A program made the translations under genes and the position numbers. 64,000 bases of DNA from Maritalea porphyrae (GTDB lineage Bacteria; Pseudomonadota; Alphaproteobacteria; Rhizobiales; Devosiaceae). This document shows, in pieces, positions 37,742 to 47,419 of this stretch. Positions within the stretch are counted from its first letter, which is position 1. Each line of letters opens with the position of its first letter. Under the pieces are notes generated by a model. It did no database searches, had not been told where the DNA came from, and saw only the letters and a list, made by a program, of their open reading frames with translations. The stretch is from the NCBI RefSeq assembly GCF_030159895.1, contig NZ_BSNI01000002.1:684039-748038 (forward strand), written 5' to 3'.

Positions 37742-37776
37742 ACGCCGCCGCAACTATTGTGGCGGCGTTTTGTTTT
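37742..37776 (+). terminator. Intrinsic terminator of the trx genes, overlapping the folC stop
   Basis: ACGCCGCC (37742-37749) pairs with GGCGGCGT (37761-37768), extended by GCAA/TTGT, around the loop CTA; TTTTGTTTT follows. The loop bases 37754-37756 are the complement of the folC stop codon TAG, so the structure is shared by two convergent genes. Confidence 0.87.
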
Positions 37777-39058
37777 GGGCCAAAACGTCCCCGGTGAGAT
37801 ATAAAGAGCCGCAAATCACCACGCGCTGAGGTTCATCACGCGTCACAAGTTGCAAGGCATCCTGCACACTTGGCGCGTGCGTTGCGGCAAAACCATGCTG
37901 AATAGCAAGTTCTGCCAAATCTTGTGGCGATGTACCCGCATTCGTTGTCAGATCATCAGCTGGCACAGGCACGGTGATGACTTTTTTAGCCAAACCCTCA
38001 AAACAGCTCAGATAGCCTTCAACATCCTTGTTGCCCAACATGCCCAAAATGAGCGTAAGGGGGCGGGATTGCTTGTCGTTTAGGTCGCCCAAGCCCTGCG
38101 CCAATACTTGCGCGCCAGCCACATTGTGCCCGCCATCAAGCCAGAGATCGCTGCCTTGCGCCAACTTGTCTTGCAAAAGGCCAGGCAATGGCTGCATACG
38201 AGCGGGCCAAATTACAGATTGCAGACCTCTAGCAATTTCTTCAGAGCTTACGCCTGTGCCAAAATGCTTAAGGGCGGCAATGGCCGTGGTGGCGTTTTCG
38301 AACTGGTGAATGCCGATAAGTTTTGGCGTTGGCAGATCTTCCAAGCCTTCAGTATCTTGATAGACGAAGCGGTCTCGCTCCGGATAGCCATCAAAATCTT
38401 GACCGCATATGAAGGGGGTAATGCTCAGCTCTGCTGCGCGTTTCTCAAGCACATCCATTGCGTCGTGAGGCTGGCGAGAGAAAACAGCTTTAGCGCCGGG
38501 TTTCAATATCCCGGCTTTTTCGAACGCGATTTTTTCAACCGTGTTGCCTAAGAACTGTACGTGGTCGATGGATATTGGGGTGATTACACACCCAAGTGGG
38601 TTGGGCACAACATTGGTGCTGTCCAATCGACCACCAAGACCGGTTTCAAGCAACACATAATCCGCTTCAACTTGGGCGAACAATTCAAATGCAACCGCGG
38701 TGGTAATTTCAAAGAACGTGATTTGCTGCCCGTCATTGATGCGCTCGACGCGTTCCAGTGTTTCGTTGAGCATTTGCTCATCAACAAACTGCCCAGCCAA
38801 CCGAAAACGCTCTCTGAAATGCACCAAATGCGGGCTTGAATATACGTGAACACGTTTGCCCGCTGCTTCCAGCATGGCACGCATAAAGGCGATGGTTGAG
38901 CCCTTGCCGTTGGTACCTGCCACATGAATGACAGGGGGCAGCCGACGTTCGGGATGGTCCAACTGTGCCAACAAGCGGTTCAGTCGTTCCAAGGACAGGT
39001 CCATCTTTTTGGGATGCAGCGCCAATAGGCGCTGCGTAATCACCTGGGTGGTCGTCAC
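37754..39058 (-). CDS. folC: Bifunctional folylpolyglutamate synthase / dihydrofolate synthase
   Basis: Adds glutamate to dihydropteroate and then to reduced folates, ATP-dependent, cytoplasmic; 434 residues. The Mur-ligase-type P-loop is VIHVAGTNGKGSTIAFMRA near 45-60, the Omega-loop region is YSSPHLVHFRERF, and later motifs are LLETGLGGRLDSTN, ITPISIDHVQFLGNT and LWLDGGHNVAGAQ. It lies 3 bp after accD on the same strand, as in many alphaproteobacteria. Its last codons are inside the terminator stem of the convergent thioredoxin operon. Confidence 0.95.
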   Translation of the reverse strand: MTTTQVITQRLLALHPKKMDLSLERLNRLLAQLDHPERRLPPVIHVAGTNGKGSTIAFMRAMLEAAGKRVHVYSSPHLVHFRERFRLAGQFVDEQMLNETLERVERINDGQQITFFEITTAVAFELFAQVEADYVLLETGLGGRLDSTNVVPNPLGCVITPISIDHVQFLGNTVEKIAFEKAGILKPGAKAVFSRQPHDAMDVLEKRAAELSITPFICGQDFDGYPERDRFVYQDTEGLEDLPTPKLIGIHQFENATTAIAALKHFGTGVSSEEIARGLQSVIWPARMQPLPGLLQDKLAQGSDLWLDGGHNVAGAQVLAQGLGDLNDKQSRPLTLILGMLGNKDVEGYLSCFEGLAKKVITVPVPADDLTTNAGTSPQDLAELAIQHGFAATHAPSVQDALQLVTRDEPQRVVICGSLYLTGDVLAQNKTPPQ

Positions 39059-39061
39059 GTT

Positions 39062-40057
39062 TTATTCTGCGTGCGCTACAGGTGGAGGTGCAACATCTTC
39101 GCTGTTTTCAGCTGGTGCGTTGTCAGCATCATCGCCAGCACCTTCGGCTTCAACAATCGCGTCGCGAACGGTTTTCTTTTTCGGCGCGGCCAGTTCCATA
39201 TCGTTGAGCGGTGATTTCATGAACATGCCAACCAACTTGCCGATGGTTGAGCGTAGATTGTGGCGGTGCACAACCATATCGATCATGCCATGCTCTAAAA
39301 GATATTCAGAACGCTGGAACCCTTTTGGCAAGCTTTCGCGAATTGTTTGCTCAATCACGCGTTGTCCTGCAAAGCCGATCAATGCGTTTGGCTCAGCAAT
39401 ATGCACATCACCAAGCATCGCGTAAGATGCGGTCACGCCGCCGGTTGTTGGGTCGGTAAATACAACAATGTAAGGCAAGCCAGCTTCACGCAGACGCTGC
39501 ACGGCAACAGTTGTACGTGGCATCTGCATCAAAGAAAGCATGCCCTCTTGCATGCGCGCGCCACCAGAAGCGGTAAACAGGATAAATGGCGTCTTGTTCT
39601 TCACCGCCATTTCAAGGCCCTTAACAATGGTCGCACCAGCCGCCATACCCAGCGAGCCACCACCAAAGTCAAAATCTTGCACACCCACGGTTACATCGCG
39701 ACCAATCAGTTTGCCGCTGGCCAGCAACACACAATCTTTCATGTCTGTTTTGGCGCGATAGTCGCGCAATTGGTCGGCATATTTCTTTGTGGCGCGGAAC
39801 TTTAGTGGATCATGGGCAACATCTGGCACTTCGTGCTCGGTATATTCACCATTGTCCAAAAACGCCTTCATGCGATCGCGGGCTTTGATTTTCATGTGAA
39901 AACCAGAATTTGGTACCACCCATTGGTTGGCTTCCAAATCGCGATAGAACACCATTTCGCCGCTCTGTGGGCACTTCACCCAAAGGTTTTCAGGGCTTTC
40001 CCGCTTGTTCAAGAATGAGCGGATTTTTGGGCGAACAACTGAATTGATCCAGTTCAT
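39062..40057 (-). CDS. accD: Acetyl-CoA carboxylase carboxyltransferase subunit beta
   Basis: Half of the carboxyltransferase that makes malonyl-CoA for fatty-acid synthesis; partner of AccA, cytoplasmic, 331 residues. The carboxyltransferase core includes [36 protein letters not shown] and [12 protein letters not shown]. The N-terminal zinc ribbon, four cysteines in E. coli, is degenerate: [11 protein letters not shown] keeps one Cys and [11 protein letters not shown] has none. The C-terminal ~40 residues are an acidic Ala/Glu tail. It lies between trpA (179-bp gap) and folC (3-bp gap), so it may have its own promoter. Confidence 0.95.
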   Translation of the reverse strand: MNWINSVVRPKIRSFLNKRESPENLWVKCPQSGEMVFYRDLEANQWVVPNSGFHMKIKARDRMKAFLDNGEYTEHEVPDVAHDPLKFRATKKYADQLRDYRAKTDMKDCVLLASGKLIGRDVTVGVQDFDFGGGSLGMAAGATIVKGLEMAVKNKTPFILFTASGGARMQEGMLSLMQMPRTTVAVQRLREAGLPYIVVFTDPTTGGVTASYAMLGDVHIAEPNALIGFAGQRVIEQTIRESLPKGFQRSEYLLEHGMIDMVVHRHNLRSTIGKLVGMFMKSPLNDMELAAPKKKTVRDAIVEAEGAGDDADNAPAENSEDVAPPPVAHAE

Positions 40058-40236
40058 GAAGCTATCAGGCCTTCCTGTGTTGCTTTACTTTGTTGCAGCG
40101 CAAGTTTTAGTCGCGCATGCATAGTCTTTTGTCCATTATACTGCAACTCCACATTCTTGGCGAGGCAGCTTTTTGACCGCATGTCGCACATCTTTTTGAT
40201 GCGCATCAGCCAAATATAGTCAAGAATTCGCCTTTT

Positions 40237-41061
40237 TTAAGATCGTGCAGCCCGCACGCCCTTGGCAATGTCTGCCACCAATTCATGGACGGCACGTGCC
40301 GTATTGGCCGTGGCTTTACCATTTTCCAAGCTTTTTTCTACCGCTTGCACCAAGGCTGAGCCCACAACAACACCATCTGCATCCGCGCCGATACGTTTTG
40401 CATCGTCTGCTGTTTTAATACCAAAGCCCACGCATACAGGCAGGTCGGTATGGTTTTTGATGCGGGTCACTTGATCGGCAATATCGGTAGGGTTTGACAG
40501 GGCTGAGCCGGTAACTCCTGTCATTGACACATAGTAGACAAAGCCTGACGTGTTGCTCAGCACAGTGGGCAGGCGTGCATCGTCTGTGGTCGGTGCGGCC
40601 AGTCGGATGAAATTGAGGCCTTTCGCGATAGCCGGCAGGCAAAACTCTTCATCTTCTTCTGGTGGCAGGTCCACAATAATGAAACCATCAACGCCAGCAT
40701 CCAATGCGTCTTTGATGAATTTATCAACGCCATAAATGTAGATCGGGTTGTAGTAGCCCATCAAAACGATTGGCGTCGCATCGTCTTTTTTGCGAAAATT
40801 TTTCACCAGAGTGAGGGTCTTGACCATGTCTTGACCCGCTTCAAGCGCGCGTTGACCTGCTGCTTGAATGGCTGGACCATCCGCCATAGGGTCAGAAAAC
40901 GGCATGCCGATTTCAATCACATCAGCGCCAGCGCCCGGCAATCCATCAACAATTTGTTGCGCGGTTTCAAGGTCCGGGTCGCCTGCCATCACAAAGGTCA
41001 CAAATGCAGGGCGGTTCTCTGCTTTTAGTGCTGCAAACCGTGCGTCCATTCGTTGTGTCAT
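40237..41061 (-). CDS. trpA: Tryptophan synthase alpha subunit
   Basis: Cleaves indole-3-glycerol phosphate to indole and glyceraldehyde 3-phosphate; acts in an alpha2beta2 complex with TrpB. It has 274 residues. The catalytic Glu and Asp are in [16 protein letters not shown] (near 48-62), and the phosphate-binding end of the barrel is [15 protein letters not shown] with [11 protein letters not shown]. It lies 45 bp after trpB on the same strand. It is preceded by GAGGACTTTGAATT, a moderate ribosome-binding site. Confidence 0.97.
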   Translation of the reverse strand: MTQRMDARFAALKAENRPAFVTFVMAGDPDLETAQQIVDGLPGAGADVIEIGMPFSDPMADGPAIQAAGQRALEAGQDMVKTLTLVKNFRKKDDATPIVLMGYYNPIYIYGVDKFIKDALDAGVDGFIIVDLPPEEDEEFCLPAIAKGLNFIRLAAPTTDDARLPTVLSNTSGFVYYVSMTGVTGSALSNPTDIADQVTRIKNHTDLPVCVGFGIKTADDAKRIGADADGVVVGSALVQAVEKSLENGKATANTARAVHELVADIAKGVRAARS

Positions 41062-41106
41062 AATTCAAAGTCCTCAACTGGCGATCAAGCGCCGAAAAAG
41101 TGTCGG

Positions 41107-42327
41107 TTAGTCGCTATTAAGGTCAACGCCCAAATGCTTGGCAGCGGTGAACACATCTTTGTCGCCACGGCCACAAAGGTTCATCACGATGATTTGGTCT
41201 TTGTCCATTGTTGGCGCGCGCTTCACCACTTCAGCCAAAGCGTGAGATGGCTCAAGCGCTGGAATAATGCCTTCAAGACGTGTGAGCAATTGGAACGCTG
41301 CCAGTGCTTCTTCATCATTGATCGGCACATATTCAACACGGCCACTATCTTTCAAGAACGAGTGTTCCGGCCCAATGCCTGGATAATCAAGGCCAGCGGA
41401 AATTGATGCGCCTTCGTCAATTTGACCATCATAGTTTTGCAGCAAGTAAGTACGGTTGCCGTGCAACACGCCTGGGCTTCCCGCAGTCAGTGATGCGCAG
41501 TGTTCGTCTGTGTCCAAACCTTTACCACCGGCTTCAACACCAACAATACGCACATCGCGATCATCAAGGAACGGGTGGAATAAGCCAATGGCGTTTGAAC
41601 CGCCACCAACTGCTGCAATCAGCATATCGGGCAAACGCCCTTCGGCTTCTTGCATTTGCTCTTTGGTTTCTTGGCCAATAATCGATTGGAAATCGCGCAC
41701 CATCTCAGGATAAGGGTGCGGCCCAGCCGCGGTGCCAATCAAATAGTAAGTGTCGTCGACATTGGTCACCCAATCGCGCAACGCTTCATTCATTGAATCT
41801 TTCAGCGTGCCCTGCCCTGCGGTCACCGGGATAATCTCAGCACCCAGCAACTTCATCCGGAATACGTTTGGCGCCTGGCGCTCCACGTCTTTTGCGCCCA
41901 TATAGATGGTGCAAGGGAAGCCAAATCGTGCGCACACAGTTGCTGTCGCAACGCCATGTTGGCCAGCACCAGTTTCAGCGATAATGCGTGGCTTTCCCAT
42001 GCGTTTGGCCAGCAAGATTTGGCCAATACAATTGTTGATCTTGTGCGAACCAGTGTGGTTAAGCTCGTCGCGTTTGAAATAAATCTTTGCGCCGCCCAAA
42101 TGTTCGGTCATGCGTTCAGCATAATAGAGCGGAGAGGGTCGGCCCACATAATGCTTGAGCAAATAGTCAAACTCTTCTTTGAATGCTGGATCGGCTTTTG
42201 CCGCCTTATACGCTTCATCCAATTCAAGGATCAGCGGCATCAAAGTTTCAGCAACAAATCGACCGCCGAAATGCCCAAAGCGTCCGCGTTCGTCCGGACC
42301 CATTCTCAAACTGTTTTCACCAGACAT
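41107..42327 (-). CDS. trpB: Tryptophan synthase beta subunit
   Basis: PLP enzyme that joins indole and serine to make tryptophan; 406 residues. The PLP lysine is in [15 protein letters not shown] (near 97). The phosphate-binding glycine loop is [10 protein letters not shown] (near 240), and GRGDKD lies near the C-terminus. The N-terminus contains [15 protein letters not shown], which is normal for the family. AGGAG 9 nt upstream fixes the start. Gene order trpF-trpB-trpA is standard for alphaproteobacteria; trpC, trpD and trpE are not in the window. Confidence 0.98.
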   Translation of the reverse strand: MSGENSLRMGPDERGRFGHFGGRFVAETLMPLILELDEAYKAAKADPAFKEEFDYLLKHYVGRPSPLYYAERMTEHLGGAKIYFKRDELNHTGSHKINNCIGQILLAKRMGKPRIIAETGAGQHGVATATVCARFGFPCTIYMGAKDVERQAPNVFRMKLLGAEIIPVTAGQGTLKDSMNEALRDWVTNVDDTYYLIGTAAGPHPYPEMVRDFQSIIGQETKEQMQEAEGRLPDMLIAAVGGGSNAIGLFHPFLDDRDVRIVGVEAGGKGLDTDEHCASLTAGSPGVLHGNRTYLLQNYDGQIDEGASISAGLDYPGIGPEHSFLKDSGRVEYVPINDEEALAAFQLLTRLEGIIPALEPSHALAEVVKRAPTMDKDQIIVMNLCGRGDKDVFTAAKHLGVDLNSD

Positions 42328-42351
42328 TTCTTGTCGCTCCTGATTTGTAGT

Positions 42352-43002
42352 TCATACGCTGGCAATGGTTGCCTGCGAGATGAACCGGCGGATTTTCTCC
42401 GCGTCTTTTTCGCCTTTGGCGCGTTCCACGCCTGAAGATACGTCGATGGCCGCAGGTTGGACTTGTTTAACCGCATCTGCCACATTTTCAACATTTAGCC
42501 CACCGGAAAGCATGAAGCGCAGGTTGGGGTCAAGCGCTTTGAGGATGGACCAGTCAAATACCTCGCCATTGCCGCCCGGTCGCGTTGCATCTTTCGGTGG
42601 TTTGGCATCCAAAAGCACCCAATCCACAAGTGGATGATATTGACCAACCGCTGCCAAGTCTTCAAAATCACCCACAGGCAGCGCTTTAATCAAACGTGCA
42701 TGTGCTTTTTCTTTGATTTCATTGACACGATCAACGCTCTCGCTGCCATGCAGCTGAATATAGTGTGGGCGCAACTGGTCATATTGTGAAATCATTTCGT
42801 CGGTCGGATTCACCGTTAGAATGACGGATTGTGCGCGCGCGCCAACATAGTTGATCAACTCGCCAATCGCATCTAATTCCAAATGCCGCGGGCTCTTAGC
42901 AAAATGCACAAACCCGATCAAATCGGCACCTGCATTGATCGCGGTGTCGACCATCTCTTTGGACTTCAAGCCGCAAATCTTGATCTGAAGTTGCATTGTC
43001 AT
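42352..43002 (-). CDS. trpF: Phosphoribosylanthranilate isomerase
   Basis: Isomerises phosphoribosylanthranilate to CdRP in tryptophan synthesis; cytoplasmic barrel of 216 residues. The N-terminal KICGLK carries the catalytic Cys, and the general-acid Asp is in ALDPNLRFMLSGGLNVENV and DVSSGVERAKGEKD near the end. LLDAKPP marks the mid-barrel. The longest frame begins at 43053, but ATG 43002 follows AAAGGCAGA and gives the normal N-terminus; ATG 42996 is a near alternative. The family's usual GSGxxFDW segment appears as PGGNGEVFDWSIL. Confidence 0.95.
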   Translation of the reverse strand: MTMQLQIKICGLKSKEMVDTAINAGADLIGFVHFAKSPRHLELDAIGELINYVGARAQSVILTVNPTDEMISQYDQLRPHYIQLHGSESVDRVNEIKEKAHARLIKALPVGDFEDLAAVGQYHPLVDWVLLDAKPPKDATRPGGNGEVFDWSILKALDPNLRFMLSGGLNVENVADAVKQVQPAAIDVSSGVERAKGEKDAEKIRRFISQATIASV

Positions 43003-43082
43003 TCTGCCTTTATGCCACATGCACATCAAAGCTGATCTCGCCATCCCAGGCAATCAGCTTCGTGTTCATCAAAGAGCGTTTC

Positions 43083-43427
43083 TTAGGTGCGGTCGGTTTC
43101 CAACAGTGCCAGCGGATCTTCCGTCTTCGCTGCTGGTTGAGGTTTGGGTTCGCTTTGCTGTTTGTTCAACTCGCGCCGCAATTGTCGTTCCGCTTTACGG
43201 TGTTTGCCTTGACTAAACCAACCGCCAACGCCGCCAAGAATGACCCCACACAACAACGCCACATAAATAACCACAAAAAGCGGTAGCTCTACGGGTCCCC
43301 AAAATGGCGTCTGCGGTGCAATTGGGTCAATGCCAACTTGAACAATATGTCGGTTTGCCAATGCAAAAACCGCCAGCAGTAAGCCAAGCGGTATCAATAC
43401 AAACCACATCACCATGCGTTTGATCAT
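43083..43427 (-). CDS. LapA domain-containing membrane protein
   Basis: 114 residues with two transmembrane helices (MWFVLIPLGLLLAVFALANR and LFVVIYVALLCGVILGGVGG) and a basic, coiled-coil-prone cytoplasmic tail from KHRKAERQLRRELNKQQ. This is the layout of the LapA (DUF1049) family, which in E. coli works with LapB in controlling LpxC and lipopolysaccharide assembly. Its place between ihfB and trpF is conserved in alphaproteobacteria. Function here is inferred from the family only. Confidence 0.8.
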   Translation of the reverse strand: MIKRMVMWFVLIPLGLLLAVFALANRHIVQVGIDPIAPQTPFWGPVELPLFVVIYVALLCGVILGGVGGWFSQGKHRKAERQLRRELNKQQSEPKPQPAAKTEDPLALLETDRT

Positions 43428-43447
43428 CTTATATTCCTAGCGGTAAG

Positions 43448-43468
43448 GGCGCTTGCAAAACAAGCGCC
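43448..43468. other. Perfect stem-loop between ihfB and lapA
   Basis: GGCGCTTG (43448-43455) and CAAGCGCC (43461-43468) form an 8-bp stem with loop CAAAA, 16 bp after the ihfB stop. No T tract follows on the minus strand, so it looks like an mRNA-stabilising or partial-termination hairpin inside the operon. Confidence 0.5.
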
Positions 43469-43483
43469 GAGCAAGTGGCAAAA

Positions 43484-43762
43484 CTACTTGTTCAGCCGCT
43501 CGCGGATTTCTTTGCCGGCTTTAAATTGCGGCACAAATTTTTCTTCAACTTCCACCTTCTCACCGGTGCGTGGGTTGCGACCTACGCGGGCAGGGCGGTT
43601 CTTAACTGAGAATGCGCCAAAGCCGCGCAATTCAGCGCGTCCGCCTTCGGCCAATGCATCACCAATTTCATCAATAATCGTATTTACAATATTCTCAACG
43701 TCCCGTTGAAACAGGTGCGGATTTTCATCTGCGAGTTGCTGAATAAGTTCCGATTTAATCAC
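43484..43762 (-). CDS. ihfB: Integration host factor subunit beta
   Basis: DNA-bending nucleoid protein that pairs with IhfA; 92 residues, normal size. The beta-arm that enters the minor groove is [20 protein letters not shown], with the conserved Pro, preceded by [17 protein letters not shown]. The N-terminal helices begin [17 protein letters not shown]. It follows sppA after 48 bp, as is typical in the class. Confidence 0.95.
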   Translation of the reverse strand: MIKSELIQQLADENPHLFQRDVENIVNTIIDEIGDALAEGGRAELRGFGAFSVKNRPARVGRNPRTGEKVEVEEKFVPQFKAGKEIRERLNK

Positions 43763-43810
43763 TTGGGCCTCCCAAAAATCACTAATTCACTGTTACACCA
43801 CGGGAATTAG

Positions 43811-44758
43811 CTATTTGGTAGGTTGCCAAACTGACACGAGACCGTCAAGCGTTGTTACGCTTTTTAACCCTGATCCCAAAATATTCGTCGCACTTGAGCC
43901 TAAAAGGTCTAACGCTTTTTCCCAATCGCTCTCAGGCAGTGGGAAGTAAGTGCGCACTTTCTGCTCGTCAATGTCATGGGTGTCTTTGAGCCAATCAATC
44001 GCGTTTGTCTCATCGCCAATCGCATCAATCAGTTTTTCATCCAGCGCCTGACGGCCCGTCAGAACGCGGCCATCGGCCAAGCGCAACACATCTGAACGGT
44101 CCAACTCGCGTCGATCAGCAACAATGTCGACAAACCAATCGTAGGAATCATCAACCAAAGACTGGTAGCTGGCACGCACATCATCAGCCATTGGCTCATC
44201 AATGTCTGGCTCGGCCTTCAATGGACCGGTTGATACCTTGTCATAATCAAGCCCGATGGTCTCAAACAGTTTTGAAGCATCCAAATGCATCACCAAAACG
44301 CCAATCGAACCAACGATGGACAAACGACGTGCATAAATCCGGTCTGAACCAACTGCCGTCATATAGGCTGCGGAGGCGCCGAGTTCATTGATCACTGAAA
44401 CAACGGGTTTCGCCTCGCGCAAACGCATCAGGCCTTCATATAGTTCCTCGCCGCCAGCAGTGGTGCCACCCGGGCTGTTGATTTGTACGATGACCGCCGA
44501 GATGTTCTCGTCTTTCGCTAAATCATGCAAGATCGCGCGTCGCGTTGGGTCCGAGGCGATTGTGCCGTCAATCACCACTCGCGCTATATGGTTCTCTTTG
44601 ACCGGCTCGGAAAAACCGCCCAGCGCCTTGCCAAGCACGGCAATCACCGCAATTGCGATCGCCACAAAAGCGACAAACCGCCAATTGCGACGTGATCTCC
44701 GCATTTGGCGCTGGGCCATCACACTGTCAATCTGCTCGGTTTGGGAAGAGTTACTCAC
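43811..44758 (-). CDS. sppA: Signal peptide peptidase SppA
   Basis: Membrane-bound serine protease that degrades cleaved signal peptides; short single-domain form, 315 residues. One N-terminal transmembrane helix (FVAFVAIAIAVIAVLGKAL) anchors it. The ClpP-like fold shows VIVQINSPGGTTAGGEELYE, the nucleophile segment ELGASAAYMTAVGSDRIYA, and the Lys-bearing region YDKVSTGPLKAEPD. The GTG at 44758 lies 8 nt after GGAG and is preferred to the longer frame from 44788. It starts the sppA-ihfB-lapA group and is divergent from the phosphotransferase gene. Confidence 0.91.
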   Translation of the reverse strand: MSNSSQTEQIDSVMAQRQMRRSRRNWRFVAFVAIAIAVIAVLGKALGGFSEPVKENHIARVVIDGTIASDPTRRAILHDLAKDENISAVIVQINSPGGTTAGGEELYEGLMRLREAKPVVSVINELGASAAYMTAVGSDRIYARRLSIVGSIGVLVMHLDASKLFETIGLDYDKVSTGPLKAEPDIDEPMADDVRASYQSLVDDSYDWFVDIVADRRELDRSDVLRLADGRVLTGRQALDEKLIDAIGDETNAIDWLKDTHDIDEQKVRTYFPLPESDWEKALDLLGSSATNILGSGLKSVTTLDGLVSVWQPTK

Positions 44759-44884
44759 CGTTGCGGCTCCGTATTCGCAAAAAATCACTCAGCAAAGTCC
44801 TAGTGATAAACAATTGGCTTGGCAAGGCGAGCAAGCCAATCTCTAATGTCATTTTGCACCCATTATCTGTTAGAAGGAACGCCG

Positions 44885-45664
44885 ATGGCACAAGACGAAA
44901 TTGCGCTTTCTGGCGGCAACACCAATCAAGTTGGGCGTATTGGCAATGTTGTCCATCGTCATCCCATGAAGGGATCAAGAGCTGTCGAAGCCCTATTGCT
45001 GGAGCTGCAAAGGAAGGGGTTTAAGTACGCGCCGCACTTTTTGGGTCGTAATGATAGCGGGCGTGAAATGCTTTCATATATTGAAGGAGAAGATGCGCTG
45101 GTCGGACAAACCTTTTTGTCTCAGCCCATTTTACTGCAAGCGGTGGAAGCGCTGCAGCTCTTCCACGACCTTTCGGCACAGCTTCTGGTTGCCGAGCATG
45201 ATTGGCAATTTTCCTATCCCGATCAAGCACGCCATCAAACCATCTGCCACAATGATTTTGGCCCCTACAATTTAATCGTCAAGAATGGCCAGCTGGCTGG
45301 CATAATTGACTACGATCTTTGCGGTCCTGGCCCGCGAATTCGCGACATTGCCTACTTGGCCTATTGGCTGACACCATTGTCATTCGCGGCGGATGATCTG
45401 GTTGAATTTACCAATGCCGAATTGGCAGCTGGGTGTCCAAGACTGCATTTGATCTGCGACACATACGGGGGCATCGACATCCAAGAGCTTCTTGCAATGG
45501 TTGCCGAGGTGCTCAGTTTTATGAGCAGCTTTGAAGAAATGTTCAAACTACTTGGTGAAAAGACAGCGATTAAGCTCAAGGATGAAGGGCACTTACGTCA
45601 TTGGCAAATTGAAGCGCGGGCTTTCGTTGAAAATCAAGCGCGTATACTTGACGCTTTCCAATAA
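44885..45664 (+). CDS. Aminoglycoside phosphotransferase family protein (APH-like kinase)
   Basis: Small-molecule kinase of the APH/choline-kinase fold, 259 residues, cytoplasmic. The catalytic loop is ICHNDFGPYNLIV with the base Asp and metal-binding Asn (near 145), and the metal Asp is in IIDYDLCGPGPRIRDIAYL. The N-lobe is short (from GNVVHRHP). ATG 44885 follows AGAAGGA at 8 nt; the frame opens 66 nt upstream. It is the only plus-strand gene within the 37754-49636 block, sitting between sppA and rpsA. True drug targets are not implied; many chromosomal members phosphorylate amino alcohols or sugars. Confidence 0.85.
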   Translation: MAQDEIALSGGNTNQVGRIGNVVHRHPMKGSRAVEALLLELQRKGFKYAPHFLGRNDSGREMLSYIEGEDALVGQTFLSQPILLQAVEALQLFHDLSAQLLVAEHDWQFSYPDQARHQTICHNDFGPYNLIVKNGQLAGIIDYDLCGPGPRIRDIAYLAYWLTPLSFAADDLVEFTNAELAAGCPRLHLICDTYGGIDIQELLAMVAEVLSFMSSFEEMFKLLGEKTAIKLKDEGHLRHWQIEARAFVENQARILDAFQ

Positions 45665-45693
45665 AAAACCGCCCGACAAAACTGCCGGGCGGT
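45663..45693 (-). terminator. Intrinsic terminator of rpsA (shared with the convergent APH gene)
   Basis: ACCGCCCG (45668-45675) pairs with CGGGCGGT (45686-45693) across a 10-nt loop. On the minus strand it is followed by TTTTTTAT; on the plus strand by TCCGAATTTTT. It therefore ends rpsA well and may also act on the opposing gene. Confidence 0.88.
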
Positions 45694-45721
45694 CCGAATT
45701 TTTCAACAAAGCAAATGTTGC

Positions 45722-47419
45722 TTAGTCGTTAGGTGTGTTCTGCTGCAAAGCTGCACCAAGAATATCGCCAAGTGAAGCGCCAGAATCTGTTGAACCATAC
45801 TGGGCCACAGCTTCTTTCTCTTCTGCGATTTCAAGGGCTTTAATTGACAATGTGATGCGACGAGTTTTCTTGTCGAACTGGATCACACGCGCGTCAACCT
45901 TGTCACCAACTGCGAAACGCTCAGGGCGCTGCTCAGAACGGTCACGGCTTAGGTCGTTGCGTTTAATGAATGCCAACTGGTCGCCTTCAGCCAACTGAAC
46001 TTCAATGCCGCCATCGTTCACTTGCGTTACAGTTGTTGTAACGATTGAACCTTTGCGCATGCCGTCAGTTGCTTCAGCAAATGGGTCGCCTGAAAGTTGC
46101 TTGATGCCCAAAGAAACACGCTCTTTGTCAATATCAACATCCAGAACAACAGCTTTCACCATGTCACCGCGATTGTAGTCTTCCAAAGCTTCTTCGCCCT
46201 GGCGGTTCCAATCAAGGTCAGACAAGTGAACCATGCCATCAACATCGTCTTCAAGGCCAATGAACAAACCAAATTCAGTTTTGTTCTTAACTTCGCCTTC
46301 AACTTCAGTACCTTGTGGGTACTTAGCTGCGAATGCTTCCCAAGGATTGTCTAGGCACTGCTTGAGGCCAAGAGAAATACGACGCTTCTCTGGATCAACT
46401 TCAAGAACCTTAACTTCAACTTCTTGCGAAGTAGAAACGATCTTACCTGGGTGAACGTTCTTCTTGGTCCAGCTCATTTCTGAAACGTGGATCAAACCTT
46501 CAATGCCTGGCTCAAGTTCAACAAATGCACCGTAATCGGTGATGTTTGTGATGCGGCCAGTAAAGCGGCTTTCAAGTGGGTACTTCTGACCAATTGTTTC
46601 CCAAGGATCAGCTTCAAGCTGCTTCATGCCAAGTGAAATACGGTGTGTTTCCATATTCACGCGGATGATTTGAACCTTGATGGTCTCACCAATTGTAAGA
46701 ACTTCTGAAGGGTGGTTGACGCGACGCCATGCAATGTCAGTGACGTGCAACAAGCCATCAATGCCGCCCAAGTCAACAAAGGCACCGTAGTCAGTGATGT
46801 TCTTAACAACACCATCAACAACTTGACCTTCTTCCAACTTGCCAACAATTTCAGAACGCTGCTCTGCACGGCTCTCTTCCAATACAGCACGACGAGAAAC
46901 AACGATGTTGCCGCGGCGCTTGTCCATTTTCAGGATTTGGAATGGCTGTGAGATGTTCATCAAAGGTGCGATATCGCGGATTGGGCGAATATCTACCTGA
47001 GAACGTGGCAAGAACGCTGTTGCGCCATCAAGGTCAACAGTGAAGCCACCTTTAACTTGGTTAAAGATGATGCCATCAACACGTTCGTTTTTGTTGAAGA
47101 GTTCTTCAAGACGAACCCAGCTCTCTTCGCGGCGAGCTTTCTCGCGTGAAAGAACCGCTTCGCCCATCGCGTTTTCAACGCGATCAACATAAACTTCTAC
47201 TTCAGAGCCGACTTCAAGCGTGCCGTCACGGCCAGCTGCGCCAAACTCTTTCAAAGGCACGCGGCCTTCTGTTTTTAGACCCACGTCGATTACTGCGAGA
47301 TCTTTTTCAATCGCAACAATTTTGCCTTTTACAACGTGGCCTTCTGCAGGTTCATTAACCTCAAAGCTTTCGAACAATAGTGCTTCGAAATCTTCCATCG
47401 TGACAGCAGTGTCTGTCAT
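45722..47419 (-). CDS. rpsA: 30S ribosomal protein S1
   Basis: RNA-binding ribosomal protein that recruits mRNA; 565 residues with six S1 (OB-fold) repeats. Repeat starts can be seen at EGHVVKGKIVAIEKD, NERVDGIIFNQVKGGF, EGQVVDGVVKNITDYGAFVD, ESRFTGRITNITDYGAFVE, GTEVEGEVKNKTEFGLF and KGSIVTTTVTQVNDGG. Repeats 3 and 4 are the most canonical (DYGAFVDLGGIDGLLHVTDI). ATG 47419 follows CGGAG; the frame extends 14 codons further without support. It follows cmk after a 230-bp leader, usual for S1, which is often autoregulated at its leader. Confidence 0.98.
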   Translation of the reverse strand: MTDTAVTMEDFEALLFESFEVNEPAEGHVVKGKIVAIEKDLAVIDVGLKTEGRVPLKEFGAAGRDGTLEVGSEVEVYVDRVENAMGEAVLSREKARREESWVRLEELFNKNERVDGIIFNQVKGGFTVDLDGATAFLPRSQVDIRPIRDIAPLMNISQPFQILKMDKRRGNIVVSRRAVLEESRAEQRSEIVGKLEEGQVVDGVVKNITDYGAFVDLGGIDGLLHVTDIAWRRVNHPSEVLTIGETIKVQIIRVNMETHRISLGMKQLEADPWETIGQKYPLESRFTGRITNITDYGAFVELEPGIEGLIHVSEMSWTKKNVHPGKIVSTSQEVEVKVLEVDPEKRRISLGLKQCLDNPWEAFAAKYPQGTEVEGEVKNKTEFGLFIGLEDDVDGMVHLSDLDWNRQGEEALEDYNRGDMVKAVVLDVDIDKERVSLGIKQLSGDPFAEATDGMRKGSIVTTTVTQVNDGGIEVQLAEGDQLAFIKRNDLSRDRSEQRPERFAVGDKVDARVIQFDKKTRRITLSIKALEIAEEKEAVAQYGSTDSGASLGDILGAALQQNTPND

